From positions 1 to 46,827 of the forward strand of contig CASDQW010000102.1 of the NCBI GenBank assembly GCA_949282965.1: a stretch of DNA of 46,827 nt, in the 5' to 3' direction. Shown in pieces: positions 1-7,016 of the stretch (position 1 is its first letter; every line of letters starts with the position of its first letter). The DNA is from an uncultured Lentisphaeria bacterium. Lineage in GTDB: Bacteria > Verrucomicrobiota > Lentisphaeria > Victivallales > Victivallaceae. The translations under genes and the position numbers were made by a program. The notes beneath the pieces are model-generated. The model ran no database searches, was not told where the DNA came from, and saw nothing but the letters and a program-made list of their open reading frames with translations.

Positions 1-248
1 CCCGCTCTACGGAACTCCGGCCGGCTTCGCCGTCCTCGTTCCTTCGAGTATGGTTGGTTTGGGTTTTGTTTTTTCGTTACTTAACGTTGCCCAACGACTG
101 CGCGTTGCGCTCGCTTCGCGTCAGCCACGGGACGCGGGTACCTGCTCCGCAGGACCGCTACTTCCCGGGGGCCCCGCTCTACGGCATCCCGTCTGCGCCA
201 CTACGCATGACTACGGGAAATTGAGTCCGGTCTGCCGCTTTCAGGCAC
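1..248. other. Non-coding GC-rich stretch at left edge
   Basis: I see no convincing gene here. The open frames are short, lack ribosome-binding sites and show no family resemblance. A 12-base word, CCCGCTCTACGG, occurs at 1-12 and again at 173-184, and the segment has several small GC-rich self-complementary stretches. It may be the edge of a repeated intergenic element that continues to the left, but one window cannot show that. Confidence 0.4.
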
Positions 249-277
249 AAAAAAAGACCGCCCGTTCCCGAGCGGTC
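249..277 (-). terminator. Rho-independent terminator of ferredoxin gene
   Basis: Read on the minus strand, GACCGCTCG pairs with CGGGCGGTC around a short loop (256-277) and is followed by seven T residues (249-255). It lies 16 bases past the ferredoxin stop codon. Confidence 0.85.
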
Positions 278-293
278 TCCGATACGCCAAATC

Positions 294-464
294 TCAGAGA
301 GAGATCGCTTCGCTCGGGCATTCGCCGACGCAGGCACCGCAATCGATGCATTCGGATTCCTTGACGGCGGCGGCGCCGTCCTTCATTTCGATCGCACCGA
401 CCGGGCAGGCGCCGACGCACGCTTCGCAACCGACGCATTTGGCGGAATCAACTTTTGCAGCCAT
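294..464 (-). CDS. 2[4Fe-4S] ferredoxin
   Basis: This is a 56-residue soluble electron carrier of the clostridial 2[4Fe-4S] type. Two cluster motifs are visible: CVGCEACVGACP near residues 10-21 and CIDCGACVGECP near residues 39-50. Each gives three cysteines to one cluster and the fourth to the other, the classic pseudo-twofold arrangement. A longer frame begins six codons upstream, but the AAGGAG at 474-479 lies inside that extension and is correctly spaced (about 9 bases) for the ATG at 464, so I chose the shorter form, beginning MAAKV. The gene is monocistronic, with its own promoter (523-551) and terminator. It diverges from a rubredoxin-containing gene and a rubrerythrin, so it may supply low-potential electrons to the same redox circuit. 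The family assignment is secure; the partner is inferred. Confidence 0.95.
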   Translation of the reverse strand: MAAKVDSAKCVGCEACVGACPVGAIEMKDGAAAVKESECIDCGACVGECPSEAISL

Positions 465-522
465 CTTTTCGTACTCCTTCATTGAGTTTTGGGGTTGTTC
501 TGCAGTTCAACATCTCATGACT

Positions 523-551
523 ACTATACCCCATTCCCATCCATTTGTCAA
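523..551 (-). promoter_or_regulatory. Sigma-70-type promoter for ferredoxin
   Basis: On the minus strand TTGACA (546-551) and TATAGT (523-528) are separated by 17 bases, which is close to consensus. The expected start of transcription is about 50 bases upstream of the ferredoxin ATG. Confidence 0.75.
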
Positions 552-611
552 GCCATTTCCGGGGATTGTCGGATTTTCCCGCTTTTTCTCAAAAAAAACG
601 ACAAAATATGT

Positions 612-640
612 TTGTTATTTTTCTTATTAGGAATTATTAT
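612..640 (+). promoter_or_regulatory. Possible promoter for rubredoxin/glutamate-synthase gene
   Basis: TTGTTA (612-617) and TATTAT (635-640) have a 17-base spacing in an AT-rich stretch upstream of the gene at 689. The match is moderate, so this is only a candidate. Confidence 0.45.
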
Positions 641-688
641 TAAATAGAATCGACCATTCCGACAACAACATTGCGCGAAGGTGACACG

Positions 689-2098
689 ATGGCGGTTTTC
701 AGTTGCACAGTATGTGGATTCGAGTATGACGAAGCGGCGGAAACAATTTTGTTCCGGGACTTGCCGCCGGACTGGCGCTGCCCGGTCTGCGGCGCGCCGC
801 GGGACCGTTATCGGCCCCTCTCCCCATCTTCCGCCGACCAGTCCACCTCCACCGCTTCCTCTGACTCTTTCAACAGCGGAACACCACCGCCACGCCGCGA
901 CGGTGATGACCTGGAAATCTGGATGAACGACATCCGCGAAATGGCCGAAACCGGCCGCACTCCGGAAGAAGCCATGCGTACCCGCGTCCCGGTGATCTCC
1001 TGGGACGAAATTCTGCTGCTCGGCGCCCAACTGGCCCGGCTGCCGCTGCTGGAGGAGGAACCGGTATCCACCCGGACCGTCATCGGCCCGGCGGCCCGGC
1101 GCCCGCTGGTGCTGGAGCAACCGCTGCTGGTGGCCCACATGTCTTTCGGCGCGTTGTCCCGCGAAGCAAAAACCGCACTGGCCAAAGGCAGCGCCGCCGC
1201 CGGCTGCGGCATGAGTTCCGGTGAAGGCGGCATTCTGGAGGAAAGCATCACCAACGCCCGCGGGTATATTTTCGAATACGTACCCAACCGTTACAGCGTC
1301 ACCCCGGAAAACCTCCGGCGCGCCGATGCCATTGAAATCAAGTTCGGTCAATCCGCCAAGCCCGGCATGGGCGGCCACCTCCCCGGCCACAAAGTAACGC
1401 CGGAAATCGCCGCGGTACGCGGATTCCCGCCGGGAACGGACATCCTCAGCCCGGCCCGCTTTCCGGACATCCGGACCCCGGCGGAGTTGAAATACAAAAT
1501 TGATGAGCTGCGTGAACTTTCCGAAGGGCGGCCGATCGGCGTCAAACTCGCTGCCGGACATATTGAGGAAGATCTGGATTTCGCGCTGGCGGGCGGGCCG
1601 GACTTCATCACTCTGGACGGCCGCCCCGGCGGCACCGGATCGGCGCCGAAATACCCCAAGCTGACCATGGGTGTACCGACGATCTTCGCCCTCTCCCGGG
1701 CCAGGAAACATCTGGACCGTCGGGGCGCGGAAACGGTTTCCCTGATCATCACCGGCGGCTTCCGGATTCCACCCGATTTCGTCAAGGCCCTGGCGATGGG
1801 AGCCGATGCGGTCGCGCTCGGCACCGCGGCCCTGATCGCACTCGGCTGTCAGCAGTTCCGCATGTGCCACCGGGGGACCTGCCCCATGGGCATCACCTCT
1901 CAGGATCCCGCGCTGCGCCACGCCTTCGATCCGGATGCCGCCGCCCGGCGCCTGGCGAACTTCCTCCGGGCCGCCACGACGGAAATGCGGCGATTCGCCC
2001 GAATGATCGGGAAAAATGACATTCACAAACTGGGAATCGAGGATTTGTGTACTTGCAATTCCGAGATTTCGAATTACACTGATATCAGGCACGTCTGA
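689..2098 (+). CDS. Rubredoxin-fused FMN-binding glutamate synthase domain protein
   Basis: This 469-residue protein starts with a rubredoxin-like iron site (CTVCG at residues 6-10, CPVCG at 31-35). After a Ser/Thr-rich linker it continues as a glutamate-synthase central/FMN domain (roughly residues 75-460). Diagnostic signatures are KPGMGGHLPGHKV, DGRPGGTG and the 3Fe-4S cysteine motif CQQFRMCHRGTCPMG. It lacks the glutaminase domain of full GltB, so ammonia or another enzyme's product would be the nitrogen source if it makes glutamate at all. Stand-alone forms of this domain are common in anaerobes and are often of unproven function. The rubredoxin head suggests electrons come from a rubredoxin or ferredoxin rather than directly from NADPH. 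The start at 689 was preferred over an upstream TTG at 671 because GAAGGTG (677-683) is spaced for the ATG. Rubrerythrin follows directly, suggesting a link to redox or oxygen stress. Confidence 0.85.
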   Translation: MAVFSCTVCGFEYDEAAETILFRDLPPDWRCPVCGAPRDRYRPLSPSSADQSTSTASSDSFNSGTPPPRRDGDDLEIWMNDIREMAETGRTPEEAMRTRVPVISWDEILLLGAQLARLPLLEEEPVSTRTVIGPAARRPLVLEQPLLVAHMSFGALSREAKTALAKGSAAAGCGMSSGEGGILEESITNARGYIFEYVPNRYSVTPENLRRADAIEIKFGQSAKPGMGGHLPGHKVTPEIAAVRGFPPGTDILSPARFPDIRTPAELKYKIDELRELSEGRPIGVKLAAGHIEEDLDFALAGGPDFITLDGRPGGTGSAPKYPKLTMGVPTIFALSRARKHLDRRGAETVSLIITGGFRIPPDFVKALAMGADAVALGTAALIALGCQQFRMCHRGTCPMGITSQDPALRHAFDPDAAARRLANFLRAATTEMRRFARMIGKNDIHKLGIEDLCTCNSEISNYTDIRHV

Positions 2099-2149
2099 CC
2101 GCTCTGCGGTACGGCCCGTATCCCAAACTCAAAGGAGGCAATGAAAGCA

Positions 2150-2725
2150 ATGAAGTCGATCAAAGGGACCGAAACGGAAAAGAACCTGCTGAAGTCGTTC
2201 GCCGGGGAATCTCAGGCGCGGAACCGCTACACGTTCTTCGCCAGCCGTGCCCGCAAGGAAGGCTATGTCCAGATCGCTGATATTTTCGCGGAAACCGCTG
2301 ACCAGGAAAAGGAACATGCGGAACGCTTCTTCAAGTTCCTGGAAGGTGGCTGTCTGGAAATCACCGCCGCGTTTCCGGCGGGGGTGATCGGTACCACCGA
2401 AGAAAACCTGAAGGCCGCCGCCGGCGGGGAGTATGAAGAATGGCATGATCTCTATCCGTCCTTTGCCGCCAAGGCGCGCGAAGAAGGCTTCCCGGCCATC
2501 GCCTACGTCTGGGAAAGAATCTGCGTGGCGGAACGCCAGCATGAACACCGCTACCGCGGCTTGCTCGCCAATATCGAAAACGGCACGGTCTTCAAAAAAG
2601 ACAAGCCGATCGTGTGGCGGTGCCGGAATTGCGGCTACCTGCATGAAGGCCCGGAAGCGCCGGAATCCTGCCCGGCCTGCGCCCATCCTCAGGCGTATTT
2701 CGAAATCCTTGCCGAAAACTGGTAA
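2150..2725 (+). CDS. rbr: Rubrerythrin
   Basis: Rubrerythrins are non-haem di-iron peroxidases that protect anaerobes from hydrogen peroxide. The 191-residue protein has the four-helix di-iron domain with its carboxylate/histidine ligands in FAGESQARNRY, ETADQEKEHAERFF and ERICVAERQHEHRY. A C-terminal rubredoxin-like [Fe(SCys)4] domain follows (CRNCGY and CPACAHP, about residues 158-178). An ATG at 2141 lies only 2 bases after AAAGGAGG (2131-2138). The ATG at 2150 has an 11-base spacing and gives the family's usual N-terminus, MKSIKGTETEKNL, so I take 2150. It sits 51 bases after the rubredoxin/glutamate-synthase gene, probably in the same transcript, and ends at a strong terminator. Confidence 0.95.
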   Translation: MKSIKGTETEKNLLKSFAGESQARNRYTFFASRARKEGYVQIADIFAETADQEKEHAERFFKFLEGGCLEITAAFPAGVIGTTEENLKAAAGGEYEEWHDLYPSFAAKAREEGFPAIAYVWERICVAERQHEHRYRGLLANIENGTVFKKDKPIVWRCRNCGYLHEGPEAPESCPACAHPQAYFEILAENW

Positions 2726-2765
2726 GCCGCCTGCTTCGGTTTCCGAAGCGATCTGGTTCAACACG

Positions 2766-2793
2766 GCCCCGGCGATTGCCGGGGCTGTTTTTT
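2766..2793 (+). terminator. Rho-independent terminator after rubrerythrin
   Basis: GCCCCGGC and GCCGGGGC form a perfect stem around GATT (2766-2785), followed by TGTTTTTTT. It closes the rubredoxin fusion/rubrerythrin transcript. Confidence 0.9.
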
Positions 2794-2877
2794 TGTCGAG
2801 AAAACGCCGGAACCCCATAAAAAACCAACCAGGACTCAAACAGGTAAAAAAAATATGAAAATATATTTAAAAAGTGT

Positions 2878-2906
2878 TTGTTTTTGGATTCAAAATAGAT
2901 TATAAT
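2878..2906 (+). promoter_or_regulatory. Promoter for the sodium:solute symporter
   Basis: TTGTTT (2878-2883) and a perfect TATAAT (2901-2906) have a 17-base spacer within an AT-rich stretch. About 105 bases of leader precede the symporter ATG. Confidence 0.65.
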
Positions 2907-3019
2907 AGCAATGTTCCTGCCGGTCGTCAGAGCGGCGGTAAACTCTCTCAAAGAAAGGACACCCTTTACAATATTCAAATCACAACCGGGGACTTGTCCC
3001 CAAATTCGGAAGGAGAGCT

Positions 3020-5275
3020 ATGTATCTGCTGGACTGGTTTATCGTAATCATCCCGTTGCTGGTTGTCGTCTGGATCGCGGTGAAAACACAGAAATACACC
3101 ACCGGCGTATCCGATTTTCTGACCGCGGGACGGGTGGCCGGCAGATATGTGGTGGCGGTGGCCGGGGGCGAAGCGGCACTCGGCCTGATCAGCGTCGTGG
3201 CGATGATTGAAATGTACTACAACTGCGGCTTCGGCGTCAGTTTCTGGGGCCGCCTCACCACGCCGCTGGCGCTGATCTTCGCCTTGACCGGGTATTGCGC
3301 CTACCGCTTCCGGGAAACCCGGGCGATGACCATGGGCCAATTTCTGGAAATGCGTTACAACCGTTCCTTCCGACTGCTGGCGGCGGTGCTGCAGTCCATA
3401 TCAGGTATTTTGAACTACGCCATTTTCCCGGCGGTGGGGGCCCGGTTTCTGATTTATTTCCTGGATCTGCCGATCAAAGTCAACATTTTCGGCTGGATGT
3501 TTCCGACTTTCGGCCTGGTGATGATCGCGTTCCTCTCGGTGGCGCTGGCGATCGTGATTCTGGGCGGCCAGGTAACCATCATGGTAACGGACTGTGTGCA
3601 GGGACTCCTCAGTTATCCGATGTACGTGGTGGTGGTCGCCTACATCCTCTACCGTTTTTCCTGGTCAACGGAGATGGCGCCGACGCTTCTGGACCGTCCC
3701 GCGGGGGAAAGCTTTCTCAATCCTTACGACGTGGAAAAACTGCGGGATTTCAATCTGTTCTATGTCTTTGTGGGTATGTTTTCCTCGGTGGTGAACCGGA
3801 TGTCCTGGTCGGGCAGCCAGGGCTACAATGCCGCCGCCGCCACGCCGCACGAACAGAAAATGGGTGGGTTGCTCGGCACCTGGCGCGCGGGATTTTCCGT
3901 CATGATGTATGTTCTGCTGGCGGTGGCGGCCTACACGTACTTGAACCACGTCCACTTTGAGGATCATGCCAGAATCATTCACCGGGAACTCGCCCTCAAA
4001 ACCACAGCCGACATCACCTCGGGCAACCAGTTCGACGAAGTCCGGTCGGATATTCTCAAACAGGTGGAGGCGGCCCAGCCGGAACATGCCGAAGGATATC
4101 ACGACATCGCAAAATCCGCCATTTCGGCGGTGGACAAACGTCAGGCCCAGTCCTTCGAAACGATCTACGGTCAGATGCTGGTGCCGCTGGCCCTGCGGGA
4201 AATGTTGCCGATGGGGGTGACGGGGGTGTTCTGCGCGATCATGATCTTTCTCCTGGTCAGCACGGATACCACTTACATGCACAGCTGGGGCAGCATCATC
4301 GTCCAGGACCTGATTCTGCCGCTGCGAAAAAAACCGTTCACGCCGAAACAGCAGTTGCTGCTGCTGCGCATTGCGATTTCCGGAGTGGCGCTGTTCGCTT
4401 TCATTTTCTCCTTTTTCTTTGCGCAGCTGGATTATATTCTGATGTTCTTCGCCATCACCGGCGCGATCTGGTCCGGCGGCGCGGGACCGTGCATCGTACT
4501 GGGATTGTATTGGCGCAAGGGGACCACAGCGGGGGCGTTTGCAGCATTGCTGGCGGGATCGACGCTGGCGGTGGCGGGCATTCTCTGCCAGCAACTGTGG
4601 GTGACGGACATCTATCCGTGGCTGGTGGAAACGGAAATGCTCGATTCCGTCGCCTGGCTGTTCGGCGCGGTAACGGAACCTTTCAATCCGTATCTTGACT
4701 GGACCGTCACCCCGCATCGATTCCCGATCAACTCCCAGGAAATTTTCTTCATCTCGATGATAACGTCGATCTCTCTGTATGTCGGTGTGTCGCTGCTGAC
4801 CTGCCGCAAGGATTTCAACATGGACCGCATGCTGCATCGCGGCATTTACAGCGAAAGCGGCAAGGTGGTGGAAAAGACGCCGCTGACCCTGCGCGGCATG
4901 CTGCGCAAACTGCTCGGTATTACCGAAGAATATACGCGCGCAGATCGGATTCTGGCCTGGTCGGTGTTTCTCTATTCCTTTGTCTACATGTTCCTGCTGA
5001 CGTTCATTGCGGTGGTGGTCTGGAACCTGATCTCGCCCTGGCCGAATGAGTGGTGGGCGCACTACTTCTATGTAACCAGCGTACTGGTGGCGGGCATCAT
5101 CGGACTGGTATCCACCGTATGGTTCTCCATCGGCGGTACCCGGGACCTGATCCAGCTCTTCGACCGATTGAAGGAAAAACGCGAAAATGTTCTGGACGAT
5201 GGTCGGGTCATCGGCCATGTTTCGGTCGCCGACCTGGCTCAGATGGAAGAGATCGATCGGAAAAAACAAGAATAA
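3020..5275 (+). CDS. Sodium:solute symporter family protein, large form
   Basis: This inner-membrane transporter of the SSS family takes up a small solute with sodium. The first helix (residues 5-20) is followed by the family's early motif (FLTAGRVAGRY, then the AGGEAALGLISVV helix), and many hydrophobic helices continue to residue ~690. At 751 residues it is longer than typical members (about 500-550). A hydrophilic, lysine/glutamate-rich insertion of roughly 75 residues (about 312-387) interrupts the membrane core, and a loop plus extra helices extend the C-terminal third. GGAAGGAG (3008-3015) gives a clear start. The gene stands alone between its own promoter and terminator. The substrate cannot be read from the sequence. 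Sugars, amino acids or organic acids are all possible, and no adjacent catabolic gene decides it. Confidence 0.85.
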   Translation: MYLLDWFIVIIPLLVVVWIAVKTQKYTTGVSDFLTAGRVAGRYVVAVAGGEAALGLISVVAMIEMYYNCGFGVSFWGRLTTPLALIFALTGYCAYRFRETRAMTMGQFLEMRYNRSFRLLAAVLQSISGILNYAIFPAVGARFLIYFLDLPIKVNIFGWMFPTFGLVMIAFLSVALAIVILGGQVTIMVTDCVQGLLSYPMYVVVVAYILYRFSWSTEMAPTLLDRPAGESFLNPYDVEKLRDFNLFYVFVGMFSSVVNRMSWSGSQGYNAAAATPHEQKMGGLLGTWRAGFSVMMYVLLAVAAYTYLNHVHFEDHARIIHRELALKTTADITSGNQFDEVRSDILKQVEAAQPEHAEGYHDIAKSAISAVDKRQAQSFETIYGQMLVPLALREMLPMGVTGVFCAIMIFLLVSTDTTYMHSWGSIIVQDLILPLRKKPFTPKQQLLLLRIAISGVALFAFIFSFFFAQLDYILMFFAITGAIWSGGAGPCIVLGLYWRKGTTAGAFAALLAGSTLAVAGILCQQLWVTDIYPWLVETEMLDSVAWLFGAVTEPFNPYLDWTVTPHRFPINSQEIFFISMITSISLYVGVSLLTCRKDFNMDRMLHRGIYSESGKVVEKTPLTLRGMLRKLLGITEEYTRADRILAWSVFLYSFVYMFLLTFIAVVVWNLISPWPNEWWAHYFYVTSVLVAGIIGLVSTVWFSIGGTRDLIQLFDRLKEKRENVLDDGRVIGHVSVADLAQMEEIDRKKQE

Positions 5276-5290
5276 AACACCGGATTTCGA

Positions 5291-5317
5291 CGGCGCCGGA
5301 AACGGCGCCGTTTTTTT
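5291..5317 (+). terminator. Rho-independent terminator after symporter
   Basis: CGGCGCCG GAAA CGGCGCCG forms an 8-bp stem (5291-5310) followed directly by seven T residues. Confidence 0.9.
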
Positions 5318-5429
5318 GGGGTTCGAGGGATTTTTTCGGCCTGAAAGCCCTGTTTTTATGCAAAGCGCCATTTTTTCCGGACTCTCCGCGCGGGATTGCA
5401 CCAAATTCAACAGCAGTCTGTTTGCAATC

Positions 5430-5583
5430 GAAAAAAAAGAGGATATACTATCCTTGAAAAATCCGCCGCGTTCCCGCGACGGTCAGGCCCCGGCAACTGC
5501 CGGCACGAGCCCAGTCGTCTGGCCTGAAAATAACGTACGGAAGACGACACGCCGGATGACAACCGGCCAACATAAAAGGGGAA
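5430..5583 (+). ncRNA. Structured leader RNA, possible cobalamin-type riboswitch
   Basis: The 300-base gap before the lipoprotein gene is rich in complementary segments. CGCG pairs with CGCG at about 5467-5478, and CCGGCAACTGCCGG forms a hairpin (5490-5503). TCAGGCC (5483-5489) can pair with GGCCTGA (5521-5527). GTCGTCT (5514-5520) can pair with AGACGAC (5542-5548). GCCGG pairs with CCGGC at 5551-5567. The two middle stems interleave, so they form a pseudoknot or are mutually exclusive switch states. The stretch around 5455-5485 (TTGAAAAATCC, then CCCGCGACGGT) resembles the conserved core of cobalamin riboswitches, and GAGCCCAGTCGTCTGGCCTG resembles their 3' end. The usual 5' GGGAA element is not clear. 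No intrinsic terminator follows; the last hairpin lies close to the ribosome-binding site, which would suit control of translation. Confidence 0.45.
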
Positions 5584-5589
5584 ATGAAG

Positions 5590-5943
5590 ATGAAGAAAAA
5601 TTTGGCAATGATGGTGGCACTGACGTTGCTTGCCGGCGGCTTCCTGATGGGATGCGGCGAAAAAGTAGACGAAAACCGGCCGATGGAAGAAATCCGGCAG
5701 GAGGCCGCGAAACTCGATGCCGCCGCCCTGCAGAAGAAAATTGACGCCTACAAGGCCGCCATCGAAGCGAAATCCGCAGAATTGAAAAAAGTCGCCGATG
5801 AAGTCAAAGCCATTCCGCTCTCGGAAATCGCCAGCGAAAAATCCAAGAAACTGGCGGAAGAGGTCAAACAGCTGACCGAATCGCTCGATAAACTCAAAGA
5901 AGGCATGGCGGCTTACGCCGAAGCCCTGACGGCCAAAAAGTAA
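5590..5943 (+). CDS. Small coiled-coil lipoprotein
   Basis: This 117-residue exported protein begins with a lysine-rich start, a hydrophobic stretch and a probable lipobox ending LMGC (cysteine near residue 22), so it should be processed and lipid-anchored. The Met at the -2 position makes the lipobox slightly atypical. The mature part is almost entirely charged, alanine-rich helix with heptad character (KKIDAYKAAIEAKSAELKKV, then further Lys/Glu repeats), suggesting a coiled coil in the periplasm. The ATG at 5584 is too close to the AAAGGGG; the ATG two codons on (5590) has an 8-base spacing and is preferred. It is followed 20 bases later by an LA_2272-like protein and shares its transcript. 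The function is unknown. The structured leader upstream implies regulated expression. Confidence 0.75.
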   Translation: MKKNLAMMVALTLLAGGFLMGCGEKVDENRPMEEIRQEAAKLDAAALQKKIDAYKAAIEAKSAELKKVADEVKAIPLSEIASEKSKKLAEEVKQLTESLDKLKEGMAAYAEALTAKK

Positions 5944-5963
5944 CCGGCGAAAGGCGCATACGC

Positions 5964-6443
5964 ATGATGAACAAATGGATTCTGGCGACGCTGCTGGTAC
6001 TCACCGCCGGACTGGCGAAGGCGGAAGTTGCTGTCGGCTACTGGTTTGACTGTCCGCAGGAAATGACTGCGGCCAACGTGGACGGCGTGCGGTTCGGACT
6101 GCCGGTGTCCGCCGGGAACGGGACGGTAGACGGTGCGGAACTTTCACTGCTGCTGAGCGCGACGCGCAATGTGGATGGTCTGCAGTTTTCCCTGTGGGGT
6201 GCCAATATCGGCGACTTTGTGGACGGTGCGCAGATCGGATTTCTCAATCTGGTCAGCACCGACTTGCAGGGGGCCCAGTGGGGGTTCTTCAATCACTCGC
6301 CCAAACGGGGCTGGCAGGTCGGCCTGGTCAACTGCTGTACCGACAATGCGCAATTTCAGCTCGGCCTGGTCAACTACAACGCCAACGGCTGGCTGCCGGT
6401 CATGATCCTGGTCAATTTCGGCCGGGATACCTTCAAGGATTAA
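5964..6443 (+). CDS. LA_2272-like surface-repeat protein (copy 1)
   Basis: This 159-residue exported protein has a Sec signal peptide of about 20 residues (cleavage near AKA-EVAVG). The mature part is a series of short repeats with the pattern 'V-x-G-x-Q/E-x-[SG]-hydrophobic': VDGVRFGLPVS, VDGAELSLLLS, VDGLQFSLWGA, VDGAQIGFLN, LQGAQWGFFN, WQVGLVN and FQLGLVNYN. The ending is L-P-V-M-I-L-V-N-F. This pattern matches the LA_2272-type surface-repeat family, whose function is not established; a small beta structure in the outer membrane or on the surface is my inference. Two relatives occur together at 38196-39412. It is in the same transcript as the preceding lipoprotein and ends at a terminator. 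Confidence 0.75.
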   Translation: MMNKWILATLLVLTAGLAKAEVAVGYWFDCPQEMTAANVDGVRFGLPVSAGNGTVDGAELSLLLSATRNVDGLQFSLWGANIGDFVDGAQIGFLNLVSTDLQGAQWGFFNHSPKRGWQVGLVNCCTDNAQFQLGLVNYNANGWLPVMILVNFGRDTFKD

Positions 6444-6452
6444 ACCGGAAGA

Positions 6453-6482
6453 CAACGCCGCCGGAATCGGCGGCGTTGTTTT
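6453..6482 (+). terminator. Rho-independent terminator
   Basis: CAACGCCGCCG and CGGCGGCGTTG form an 11-bp stem around GAAT (6453-6478), followed by TTTT. Confidence 0.8.
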
Positions 6483-6502
6483 CCATATGACGCGGAGCCG
6501 AC

Positions 6503-6991
6503 ATGCTGAACGCAGAAGCGGTGGCGGAATTGTCCGACATTATCTTTCTTGCGCTGCCGGATTGTGAACGCCGCCTGAACCGGATCGGGTTGCCTCTGGA
6601 CTGGGAGCAAATCGACGAAGCGCTGCATCAGTCGCAGCGCTCCCGCCAGGAGCTGGTTCGTCTGATCGACTCCATGCTTCCGGCGGGCTGGGACAAACAT
6701 CGGCTGGCAGCTTCGAAAATCTGCGCCCTGCTCCATGCAAGAAACGCCGGCGATGCGACACAGCGTAACGGCTGGAGTCTGCGGGACCTGTTACTGCTGC
6801 TGCAGGAACGGGACGGTACGCCGAAGGCGCTGCTGACCCTATGGCAGGAGCTGGAAGCATACTGGGCGGCCGACACTTCCGGCAACGCCGCGGCAGTCGC
6901 CGCCATTCACCGCCAAACCTATCAGGAATGGCGGAAACGTCATTGGGACGCCCTGCAAACAGCGTCGGAGGTACATTCTCCTTTGCAATAA
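6503..6991 (+). CDS. Hypothetical protein, 162 residues
   Basis: I do not recognise this protein. It is soluble, with no signal peptide or membrane helix, and is predicted to be mostly helical with many Leu, Ala, Arg and Gln residues. A Trp-rich C-terminal third (LWQELEAYWAADTS, then EWRKRHWDALQ) is its most distinctive part. The ATG at 6503 has only a weak CGGAG upstream. It starts just after the terminator of the previous unit and is followed 25 bases later by the sugar isomerase/epimerase-like gene, so the two are probably cotranscribed. Codon use matches the neighbours, which supports a real gene. No function is proposed. Confidence 0.6.
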   Translation: MLNAEAVAELSDIIFLALPDCERRLNRIGLPLDWEQIDEALHQSQRSRQELVRLIDSMLPAGWDKHRLAASKICALLHARNAGDATQRNGWSLRDLLLLLQERDGTPKALLTLWQELEAYWAADTSGNAAAVAAIHRQTYQEWRKRHWDALQTASEVHSPLQ

Positions 6992-7016
6992 CCCCCCATG
7001 GAACAGGGAAACAATC

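Noticed and set aside
50..364. Plus-strand frame of 104 codons at the left edge
   Set aside because: It overlaps the ferredoxin terminator and coding region, has no ribosome-binding site and is basic, low-complexity sequence.
548..2092. A 514-codon minus-strand frame opposite the rubredoxin/glutamate-synthase gene
   Set aside because: It is antisense to a gene with clear cofactor motifs and resembles no protein family. The similar frames opposite the symporter (3665-5410) and the AIDA-repeat gene (25512-26915) were rejected for the same reason.
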